Assembly (NCBI GenBank): GCA_046303515.1 | Contig: JBKCGI010000181.1 | Location: 1 to 64,000 of the forward strand | Origin: M2408 sp046303515 | Lineage (GTDB): Bacteria; Bacteroidota; Bacteroidia; Flavobacteriales_D; Crocinitomicaceae | Length of the DNA: 64,000 nt | Direction: 5' to 3' | In this document: in pieces, positions 25,992 through 32,952 of the stretch | Position numbering within the stretch: position 1 is the stretch's first letter | Layout of the letters: every line of letters starts with the position of its first letter | The notes under the pieces: model-generated | The model's database searches: none | Seen by the model: only the letters and a program-made list of their open reading frames with translations | Told to the model about the DNA's origin: nothing | Made by a program: the position numbers and the translations under genes

Positions 25992-27040
25992 TGTATAAAT
26001 TTGTCAGCATAACGACTTATATCAACTTCTTTGTCGAGTTCTGAAATTCCTTGTAAATAAGATACAAATTCTTCAGCCAATTTTGGTGTAATCAAATAAC
26101 CTTTAGCACCTAAGCCATTATAGATAAATAAACTATCGTTTTTAGGATGAACACCCAAAAGCGGTCTGCGATCTAAAACGGTTGGCCTAACTCCAGCTTC
26201 ATGACTTACAAGAGAATACTCAGATGATATCAAATTTTTGAAATGTGCTTCCAATTCCGTTTTTGCATTTTCTGTTAATTCCACATTTGGTGAATTCCAA
26301 GTGTAGGTTGCCCCAACTTTAAACTGTTGATCTCCAATTGGCAAGACAAAACATTTGTAGTTATAGGATTCATTTTCAGCAAGAAAAGTGTTTTTAACGG
26401 TTAATAACTCTCCTTTTGTTGCTTGTAATGGTAAATAATTGAAGTAAGGATTTTCCAAACCATGATAACCTTCGCAGAAAATAATTTTTGAATAAGAATA
26501 TGTTTTGTAAATATTTTTTTCTGGGTTAATTTCTTGATAGTCAAAATTCTCGTTTATCAACTTTCCTTGTTTTTTTAAATCTTGATGCCAATCGTCTAGC
26601 AATAGTTTTGTGTCAATCCAATAAGATTCTTTCACAACACCCGTTCCACATGTATTGGAAATGGTTTTGTTATCCAAATCTTCTTCCGAGATTGGTTTCA
26701 AAAAATCATCATAAGATGAATCGGTCAATTTTTTTTCCCACAAATCACGTTCTTGTTGATGGGCAAAGGCACGTCGAATTGGAATTTGATATAAATATTT
26801 TTGGTTGAATTTTTGTTCCAATTCTGCATAAAAAGATTTGGCTGCAGGCAATAATTCGGCAATTCTCCAACTCAGTGCCATTCTCCGAAATACGACAGGG
26901 TTTATGATTCCAGCGGCTATTCGAGAACTATGATTTACCCCTGAATCAATGATTATAAATGGAATATTTTGCTTTTCCAATTGATGAGCAACACTCAATC
27001 CGGCAATTCCAGCTCCTACAATAATAATGGTTTGTGACAT
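25988..27040 (-). CDS. FAD-dependent oxidoreductase of the DAO family
   Basis: 350 aa. Rossmann motif VGAGIAGLSVAHQLE (GxGxxG at residues 9-14), then GVNHSSRIAAGIINPV. C-terminal FAD/substrate signature GVRPTVLDRRPLLG and YNGLGAKGYLITP. The layout resembles glycine/D-amino-acid oxidases and the FAD domain of MnmC. Without the rest of MnmC, the substrate is unresolved. The stop overlaps the start of the acyltransferase gene. A -7 element TAACTTTG is at 27057-27064. Confidence 0.9.
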   Translation of the reverse strand: MSQTIIIVGAGIAGLSVAHQLEKQNIPFIIIDSGVNHSSRIAAGIINPVVFRRMALSWRIAELLPAAKSFYAELEQKFNQKYLYQIPIRRAFAHQQERDLWEKKLTDSSYDDFLKPISEEDLDNKTISNTCGTGVVKESYWIDTKLLLDDWHQDLKKQGKLINENFDYQEINPEKNIYKTYSYSKIIFCEGYHGLENPYFNYLPLQATKGELLTVKNTFLAENESYNYKCFVLPIGDQQFKVGATYTWNSPNVELTENAKTELEAHFKNLISSEYSLVSHEAGVRPTVLDRRPLLGVHPKNDSLFIYNGLGAKGYLITPKLAEEFVSYLQGISELDKEVDISRYADKFIQ

Positions 27041-27056
27041 AAATATAATTGTTGCG

Positions 27057-27064
27057 CAAAGTTA
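27057..27064 (-). promoter_or_regulatory. -7 element of the FAD oxidoreductase operon
   Basis: Minus-strand TAACTTTG fits TANNTTTG. The predicted start point is near 27052, about 12 bases before the ATG at 27040. No good -33 element. Confidence 0.55.
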
Positions 27065-27156
27065 ACTCAAAGTTTTTAGTGCAGTTCGCCTTGCGTTGGT
27101 ATAATAATTAAAAGACTAAAATGATTCAAAAAAAATCTGCGTTTTCAAAGGGAAAA

Positions 27157-27885
27157 TCATTTCGTCACTGCCAAACTTAAAACACTTACCTTCATGTCAG
27201 GATAAATTTTCTGAATTTCCCTCACACAAGACTCAATGGTTGAACCAGTTGTAATTACATCGTCAATAATTGCAACATGTTTTAATTCTTTTTCCATGTC
27301 TTTTGCTACTTCAAAGGCATTTTCAATGTTGTCCCATCGTAAAAACCTGCCTTTTTTGGTTTGACTTTCAGCATGCACAACACGTTTTAAAAACTCAAGA
27401 TTCATTGGAATTTCAGATGTTTCGCTCAAACCTTTTGCAATCATTTCACTTTGGTTGTAACCGCGAATATGCATTTTTTTAGAATGTAATGGAACAGGAA
27501 TAAGTGCATCAATTGAAGCGTATTTGGAATTGAGGAGAATTTTTTCACCCATTATCTTACCCATCTCAATAGCTAGTTTTTGTTTTCCTTTATATTTTAT
27601 TTGATGTAAGATTTCTTGTGTTGCACCTTCTTTTTCAAAATAAAGCATTGAAAACGTGCTTTCAAGTGGAATTCTGCCCCAAAACAACTTATCTGTGCTT
27701 GAAGGGTCTATGTAATTTTCAAAAGTTGTATATTTAAAATCTTCTCTACAATTTAAACACACTTCTTGTTCAAATTTGGATAATTCTTTTTCGCAAATTA
27801 AACACAAATTTGGGTAGATTAAATGCAGAATATCATCCCTCCATTCAACGAATTTTTTTTGCCATTTGTTTCCTTTCTTTTGCAT
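27157..27885 (-). CDS. ComF-family phosphoribosyltransferase-like protein
   Basis: 242 aa. N-terminal zinc-binding four-cysteine module (Cys28, Cys31, Cys43, Cys46: CLIC and CLNC). A type I phosphoribosyltransferase domain follows, with PVPLHSKKMHIRGYNQSE and the PRPP loop IIDDVITTGST. ComF proteins are linked to DNA uptake or homologous recombination in naturally competent bacteria. The enzyme reaction, if any, is not established. Monocistronic, with a -7 element TACTTTTG at 27922-27929. No other competence gene is in the window. Confidence 0.93.
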   Translation of the reverse strand: MQKKGNKWQKKFVEWRDDILHLIYPNLCLICEKELSKFEQEVCLNCREDFKYTTFENYIDPSSTDKLFWGRIPLESTFSMLYFEKEGATQEILHQIKYKGKQKLAIEMGKIMGEKILLNSKYASIDALIPVPLHSKKMHIRGYNQSEMIAKGLSETSEIPMNLEFLKRVVHAESQTKKGRFLRWDNIENAFEVAKDMEKELKHVAIIDDVITTGSTIESCVREIQKIYPDMKVSVLSLAVTK

Positions 27886-27921
27886 TCAGTGAGCTATCTA
27901 ATTAATAAACATTTTGCTGTT

Positions 27922-27929
27922 CAAAAGTA
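27922..27929 (-). promoter_or_regulatory. -7 element of the comF-family gene
   Basis: Minus-strand TACTTTTG fits TANNTTTG; predicted start point near 27917, about 32 bases before the ATG. Confidence 0.5.
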
Positions 27930-28193
27930 TGGGTGCAATTATAGTAACTTTTCTGAATTTTAGCGCTAAATTTATAGAATATTTTAGAAAAATGCTTTAA
28001 AATCAAATGATTGACTAACAGGTACAATACTTCGACAAAAAAATAAAAAAAGACTGTGAATATCTTTTTTTTAGTGTTAATAAGCTCCTTACGAGTTGAT
28101 ATCAAAGCACTTCACAATTTTAATGTTGATAACCTCAAAACTTGTTAATTTCTTTTGATTGCATAAAGCAAGATTTTTGACAAATTTTGTACT
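27930..28193. other. Intergenic region between the comF-family gene and the nrd leader
   Basis: A/T-rich with no supportable gene. A 67-codon minus-strand frame (27902-28105) is Phe/Lys/Tyr low-complexity sequence that overlaps the comF promoter. A weak AAATTTTG (28182-28189) could be the -7 element for the nrd transcript, which would then start at the CCCCT of the structured leader. Confidence 0.5.
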
Positions 28194-28298
28194 CCCCTAA
28201 GCGAAGAAAACAACTCTTCACCAAAATCTACTTATTGAAGCTAGGGGCACAAATGAAAATTAAATTTTAAATAACTGAAAGGCAATGTTTTATGCCTT
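28194..28298 (+). ncRNA. Candidate structured leader RNA of nrdBA
   Basis: The outer stem CCCCT-A-AGC (28194-28202) pairs with GCTAGGGG (28240-28247), with a single bulged A. Inside it GAAGA (28203-28207) pairs with TCTTC (28215-28219) over a 7-base loop. CTTC (28216-28219) could alternatively pair with GAAG (28237-28240), giving two mutually exclusive folds. A second small hairpin AAGGCA / TGCCTT (28279-28284, 28293-28298) follows before the ATG at 28328. I cannot match this to a known riboswitch by eye; whether it is regulatory is inference. Confidence 0.4.
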
Positions 28299-28327
28299 AA
28301 AGTGATGAAAACTGAATAAAAAATAAG

Positions 28328-29302
28328 ATGGCAAACGTAGAACCAATTTTAGAACCAAATAACAATCGCTTTGTATTGTTCCCAATCCAACATGACGATA
28401 TTTGGAGTTTTTACAAAAGAGCTCAAGCGAGTAATTGGACTGCTGAGGAGATGGATTTAGGTGTGGATATTTTTGATTGGGAAAATAAATTGAATGACAA
28501 TGAACGTCATTTCATCAAACACATTTTGGCATTCTTTGCAGCTTCTGATGGAATTGTAAATGAAAATTTAGCTGAAAACTTTTTGTCTGAGGTGCAGTAT
28601 ACAGAGGCAAAATTTTTCTATGGATTTCAGGTGGCAATTGAAAATGTGCATTCAGAAACCTATTCATTGTTGATTGATACATACATCAAAGATTCTGCTG
28701 AAAAAACGCATTTATTCAATGCAATTGATACTTTGGATTGTGTGAAGAAAAAAGCAGAATGGGCCTTAAGATGGATTGATGAAGGTTCATTTGCAGAACG
28801 ATTGGTTGCTTTCGCAGCAGTAGAGGGAATCTTTTTCTCTGGTTCATTTTGTTCGATTTTCTGGTTGAAAAAAAGAGGCCTTATGCCAGGACTTGCGTTT
28901 TCAAATGAGTTGATTTCTCGTGACGAAGGTTTACATTGTGATTTTGCTTGTTTGTTGTATAATAATCACGTTGTGAATAAATTGTCAAAAGAAGCAGTTC
29001 GCAAAATTATTACCGATGCGGTTGAAATTGAGAAAGAATTCGTAACAGATGCTTTACCAGTGAAGTTAATCGGAATGAACAGTGATTTGATGTCACAATA
29101 CATCGAATTTGTTGCAGATAGATTGTTGCAAGAATTAGGAAATGAGAAAGTTTACAATGTTTCAAATCCTTTTGATTTCATGGATATGATCTCAATTCAA
29201 GGGAAAACAAACTTCTTTGAGAAAAGAGTTGGTGAATACCAAAAAGCTGGAGTTTTGGAAGGAAATAACAACCAAAGTTTCACAACTGACGAAGATTTCT
29301 AG
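28328..29302 (+). CDS. nrdB: Ribonucleoside-diphosphate reductase, beta subunit
   Basis: 324-aa class Ia radical-generating subunit that houses the diiron-tyrosyl cofactor for nrdA. All metal ligands are visible: Asp74, Glu105, His108, Glu166, Glu200 and His203. The radical tyrosine is Tyr112 in ENVHSETYS. These show the same spacing as E. coli Asp84/Glu115/His118/Tyr122/Glu204/Glu238/His241. The order nrdB then nrdA is reversed from E. coli but seen in Bacteroidetes. A structured leader precedes it. The stop is followed by a GGGAGG purine run and a micro-ORF before nrdA. Confidence 0.97.
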   Translation: MANVEPILEPNNNRFVLFPIQHDDIWSFYKRAQASNWTAEEMDLGVDIFDWENKLNDNERHFIKHILAFFAASDGIVNENLAENFLSEVQYTEAKFFYGFQVAIENVHSETYSLLIDTYIKDSAEKTHLFNAIDTLDCVKKKAEWALRWIDEGSFAERLVAFAAVEGIFFSGSFCSIFWLKKRGLMPGLAFSNELISRDEGLHCDFACLLYNNHVVNKLSKEAVRKIITDAVEIEKEFVTDALPVKLIGMNSDLMSQYIEFVADRLLQELGNEKVYNVSNPFDFMDMISIQGKTNFFEKRVGEYQKAGVLEGNNNQSFTTDEDF

Positions 29303-29315
29303 GGAGGAATTTATT

Positions 29316-29345
29316 ATGATGGCTTGTAAGGGTCGCAAGGTTTGA
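29316..29345 (+). other. Nine-codon micro-ORF between nrdB and nrdA
   Basis: Reads MMACKGRKV then stop, with GGAGG (29303-29307) eight bases upstream of the ATG. Strong Shine-Dalgarno sequences are rare in Bacteroidetes, so this could be a leader peptide or chance. Its stop lies 71 bases before the nrdA ATG. Confidence 0.25.
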
Positions 29346-29416
29346 AGATTTTCAACACATACCAACCCGTACCAAGCGAAAACAAAGATATTAAACATAA
29401 AAAACCAAAAAGTAAG

Positions 29417-31804
29417 ATGTACGTAGTAAAAAGAGATGGGCGAAAAGAAGCGGTAAAATTTGACAAAATTACTGCTCGAATTGTAAAAATGTGTTACGGA
29501 TTAGATCCTTTAGTTTCAGCTGAAAAAGTTGCGATGAAAGTAATTGAAGGAATCTATGATGGAGTAACGACAAGTGATTTGGACAATTTAGCGGCGGAAA
29601 CGGCAGCAGCAAAAACAATTGATCATCCAGATTATGCATTGTTGGCTTCTCGTATTGCAGTGTCAAATTTGCATAAAGACACCAAAAAATCATTTTCGGA
29701 AGTGATGGAGGATTTATATACGTACATAGATCCAAAAACAAATGAAAATGCTTCTCTTTTAGCAGACGATGTTTACGAAGTGATTCAAAACAACAAAGAA
29801 ACTTTGGATTCAAGTATCATTTACGATCGTGATTTCCGTTACGATTACTTTGGATTCAAAACATTATCTCGTTCTTACTTATTAAAACTAAATGGACAAA
29901 TTGCTGAACGCCCACAGCAAATGTTGATGAGAGTTGCGGTTGGTATTCACAAAAACGATATCGCTGCGGCAATCAAAACGTACAATTTAATGTCAGAAGG
30001 TTGGTTTACACACGCTACACCAACATTATTTAACTCTGGTACACCAAAACCACAAATGTCTTCTTGTTTCTTGTTAACAATGAAAGAAGATAGCATCGAT
30101 GGTATTTACGAAACTTTAAAATCTTGTGCTAAAATTTCTCAGTCAGCTGGTGTAATTGTTTTAGCTTTACATGATATTCGTGCAAAAGGTTCTTACATCA
30201 AAGGAACAAATGGTACATCTAACGGAATTGTTCCAATGTTACGTGTATTCAATGATACAGCTCGTTACGTAGATCAAGGTGGAGGAAAACGTAAAGGTTC
30301 TTTCGCAATGTACATCGAACCTTGGCATGCAGATGTATTCGATTTCTTGGATTTGAAGAAAAACCATGGAAAAGAAGAGCAACGTGCACGTGATTTATTT
30401 TACGCACTTTGGATTCCAGATTTGTTCATGAAACGTGTGGAAGAAAATGGAGAATGGACTTTGATGTGTCCTCATGAGTGTCCAGGTTTATCTGAAACAC
30501 ACAGTGCTGAATTTGAAGCTTTATATACGAAATACGAAGCTGAAGGAAAAGGAAGAAAAACAATTAAAGCGCAAGAATTGTGGTTCAAAATTTTAGAATC
30601 TCAAATCGAAACAGGAACGCCATATATGTTGTACAAAGATGCTGCAAATGCAAAATCTAACCAACAAAATTTAGGTACAATTAAGTCTTCAAACTTATGT
30701 ACTGAGATTATTGAGTACACTGCTCCAGACGAAATTGCAGTATGTAACTTGGCATCTTTGGCCTTACCAAAATATGTAACTGAAGAGGGAACATTTGACC
30801 ACGATAAATTATTCGAAGTAACATATCAAGCGACTGTTAATTTAAACAGAATCATTGACGGGAACTATTATCCAGTGGAAGAAGCACGTAATTCAAACAT
30901 GCGTCACCGTCCAATTGGATTAGGAGTTCAAGGTTTGGCTGATACATTTATCATGTTGCGTATGCCATTTGAATCAGAAGAAGCACGTAAATTGAATAGC
31001 GAAATTTTCGAAACAATTTACTATGCTGCAATGACTGCATCGAAAGATTTAGCGAAAGTTGAAGGACCATACGAAACAATTGAAGGTTCGCCAGTTTCAA
31101 AAGGAATTTTCCAATACGACATGTGGGGTGTAACTCCAAGTTCTCGTTGGGAATGGGATGTATTGAAAGAAGAAGTGAAAGAATTTGGAGTACGTAACTC
31201 TTTATTATTAGCTCCAATGCCAACTGCATCTACAGCACAAATCTTAGGAAACAACGAATGTTTTGAGCCATATACATCAAACATTTACACGAGACGTGTA
31301 TTGTCTGGTGAATTCATCATCGTGAACAAACACTTATTGAAAGATTTAGTGAAAGAAGGTTTATGGAACAAAGAAATGCGTCAAAAATTGATGGTTTCTA
31401 ACGGATCGGTTCAAAATATCCCTGAAATTCCAGCACATATCAAAGACTTGTACAAAACGGCTTGGGAAATTTCTCAAAAAGCAATCATCGAGCAAGCAGC
31501 AGATCGTGGAGCATACATTTGCCAATCACAATCTTTGAACATCTTCATGGAAAATGCAAACTTCGGAAAATTAACATCGATGCATTTCTACGGATGGAAA
31601 AAAGGTTTAAAAACAGGAATGTACTATTTGAGAACGAAAGCTGCAACGGATGCAATCAAGTTCACAGTAGATAAAAACATCAATGTTCAAAGTACTACAA
31701 ATACTTCAGTAAACGAGACTATCGTGCGTTCAATTGAAGAGGAGCAGGCTGCCATTGCATGTTCTTTGGACAATCCAGATGCATGTGAAATGTGTTCTGG
31801 GTAG
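29417..31804 (+). CDS. nrdA: Ribonucleoside-diphosphate reductase, alpha subunit
   Basis: 795-aa catalytic subunit reducing NDPs to dNDPs. It begins with an ATP-cone (MYVVKRDGRKEAVKFDKITA), implying dATP/ATP feedback control. Active-site cysteines are in SSCFLL and AVCNLASLAL, the thiyl-radical cysteine in SSNLCTEI, and the C-terminal redox pair in CEMCSG. PMPTASTAQILGNNE carries the conserved catalytic-loop and radical-transfer region. An upstream in-frame extension would begin at a TTG (29342); the ATG at 29417 places the start right at the ATP-cone and is preferred. It lies 114 bases after nrdB, most likely the same transcript. Confidence 0.97.
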   Translation: MYVVKRDGRKEAVKFDKITARIVKMCYGLDPLVSAEKVAMKVIEGIYDGVTTSDLDNLAAETAAAKTIDHPDYALLASRIAVSNLHKDTKKSFSEVMEDLYTYIDPKTNENASLLADDVYEVIQNNKETLDSSIIYDRDFRYDYFGFKTLSRSYLLKLNGQIAERPQQMLMRVAVGIHKNDIAAAIKTYNLMSEGWFTHATPTLFNSGTPKPQMSSCFLLTMKEDSIDGIYETLKSCAKISQSAGVIVLALHDIRAKGSYIKGTNGTSNGIVPMLRVFNDTARYVDQGGGKRKGSFAMYIEPWHADVFDFLDLKKNHGKEEQRARDLFYALWIPDLFMKRVEENGEWTLMCPHECPGLSETHSAEFEALYTKYEAEGKGRKTIKAQELWFKILESQIETGTPYMLYKDAANAKSNQQNLGTIKSSNLCTEIIEYTAPDEIAVCNLASLALPKYVTEEGTFDHDKLFEVTYQATVNLNRIIDGNYYPVEEARNSNMRHRPIGLGVQGLADTFIMLRMPFESEEARKLNSEIFETIYYAAMTASKDLAKVEGPYETIEGSPVSKGIFQYDMWGVTPSSRWEWDVLKEEVKEFGVRNSLLLAPMPTASTAQILGNNECFEPYTSNIYTRRVLSGEFIIVNKHLLKDLVKEGLWNKEMRQKLMVSNGSVQNIPEIPAHIKDLYKTAWEISQKAIIEQAADRGAYICQSQSLNIFMENANFGKLTSMHFYGWKKGLKTGMYYLRTKAATDAIKFTVDKNINVQSTTNTSVNETIVRSIEEEQAAIACSLDNPDACEMCSG

Positions 31805-31829
31805 AAGAAAAAGTGAAGCTTTTGAAGAC

Positions 31830-31980
31830 CAAGCGTTAGCGCAGGGAAAGGATTTCCTTAGATGTTAAGTCGCTAAACATTCAGCGTAGCTAAATGTGTA
31901 GCGGGTAGTATCGTAAAGTGCGCTAAGTTTACGTAAAGAACACTGAGGTTATACTACTTCCCTCCTTGAGGAGGGAAAGA
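31830..31980 (+). repeat. Palindrome-rich block after nrdA
   Basis: Several hairpins in about 150 bases, more G+C-rich than the surroundings: GCGTTAGCGC; GGAAA/TTTCC; GCTAAACATT/AATGTGTAGC (31872-31881 and 31893-31902); CGTAAA/TTTACG (31912-31917 and 31928-31933); and a perfect TTCCCTCC-TTGA-GGAGGGAA (31958-31977). It looks like a cluster of extragenic palindromic elements. Together with 31981-32254 it fills a 450-base gap in which I see no gene. Confidence 0.55.
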
Positions 31981-32016
31981 GGGAGGTGACCACCAAGTGA
32001 TTTAAATAAAGAAATG

Positions 32017-32050
32017 AAAACCCCTTTTTGTTAATTCAGGAAGGGGTTTT
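32017..32050 (+). terminator. Terminator of the nrdBA transcript
   Basis: Perfect 10-base arms AAAACCCCTT and AAGGGGTTTT, 14-base loop, ending in TTTTT. Confidence 0.8.
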
Positions 32051-32254
32051 TAAGTAAAATAAAAGATTTTCTACTTGCTTACTATATACAAGGTCAAATA
32101 ACTTATTTGAGACCAAAAGTAGATGTTACTAAAGAATTTGTATAGTACTTGAATAAACATACGAATTAGTTTATTTATTTTTTAATCTTTAATTAGATCT
32201 TTTTTCATTTCTAAAGTAAATTATTTTCTTACCTTTAGTTATTAAAAAGAAAAC

Positions 32255-32863
32255 ATGAAACTTTTTTGTACGCTTGTCATTTGCCTCTTGTTAAACTCAA
32301 GGTATTCTCAAACTTCAGATTCTTTAAATAAAGGAAAGCAAGCCAAATTGAGTTTTTTCAAATCGTTTAAAGATTCTACGAATAAGCACAATCACTTTGA
32401 ATTGAGTTTTGGACAAAATTTATTGTTTATTTCAGAAAGCAAAAAAACGGATGTGTACAATGAAGAGGCTATTATTCTTCCGACGAGTTCAGTTTTGTTT
32501 TTTTCAGAGTTCCGCCCTCAAAAGGTCATGAGAATTCCAGTATTTTTGAATATCGCAACTGAAAGTAAACAATATATTGTGAATGGTCAGTTAAAGAATG
32601 AAAAAGCAAATCCAACCATAGGTGCGGGTTTAGTGTTTAAAATGTTGCAATATAATATGGACGCAAAGTCAAAAGTTGAATTAGAATTAGGAGGACTAGG
32701 GAGCGTAATTTTTGCAGAGAATAAAAATGTTCGGGTGGCACCAATTTTAGCTATGAGACTAAAAATATGCCGAGGTGAAAACTTTGTGATGTACTTGGGA
32801 GGAAATTATTCCTTTGGTGTTAAAGCTTTTGGTTTGATGTACGGAACAGGTACCGTCTTTTGA
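32255..32863 (+). CDS. Secreted, probably outer-membrane-associated protein of unknown function
   Basis: 202 aa. Signal peptide MKLFCTLVICLLLNSRYS, likely cut before QTSD. The mature chain alternates polar and hydrophobic residues in beta-strand fashion (HFELSFGQNLLFIS, VELELGGLGSVIF, FVMYLGGNYSFGV). It ends in Phe (TGTVF), as outer-membrane beta-barrels usually do; about eight strands would fit the size. I cannot name a family. It has its own weak promoter (TACCTTTA near 32230) and stands alone between the nrd terminator and a convergent helicase gene. Confidence 0.75.
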   Translation: MKLFCTLVICLLLNSRYSQTSDSLNKGKQAKLSFFKSFKDSTNKHNHFELSFGQNLLFISESKKTDVYNEEAIILPTSSVLFFSEFRPQKVMRIPVFLNIATESKQYIVNGQLKNEKANPTIGAGLVFKMLQYNMDAKSKVELELGGLGSVIFAENKNVRVAPILAMRLKICRGENFVMYLGGNYSFGVKAFGLMYGTGTVF

Positions 32864-32952
32864 CTTTAAAAATATATACGATATTATCTTATTCAATATA
32901 AATAAAAACCAAGGTTATATGAAATTATTCTCTTAGGGCAATAAAATGAGTT

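Noticed and set aside
27902..28105. 67-codon minus-strand frame upstream of the comF-family gene
   Set aside because: Low-complexity Phe/Lys/Tyr-rich composition typical of A/T-rich intergenic DNA. It overlaps the comF -7 element, and no promoter or family match is visible.
28122..28132. TGTTGATAAC upstream of nrdB as a DnaA box
   Set aside because: One mismatch to the reversed TTATCCACA consensus in very A/T-rich DNA is not significant, although DnaA does regulate nrd in E. coli. No second box was found.
29342..29416. 25-residue N-terminal extension of NrdA
   Set aside because: It would start at TTG; the ATG at 29417 coincides with the ATP-cone start.
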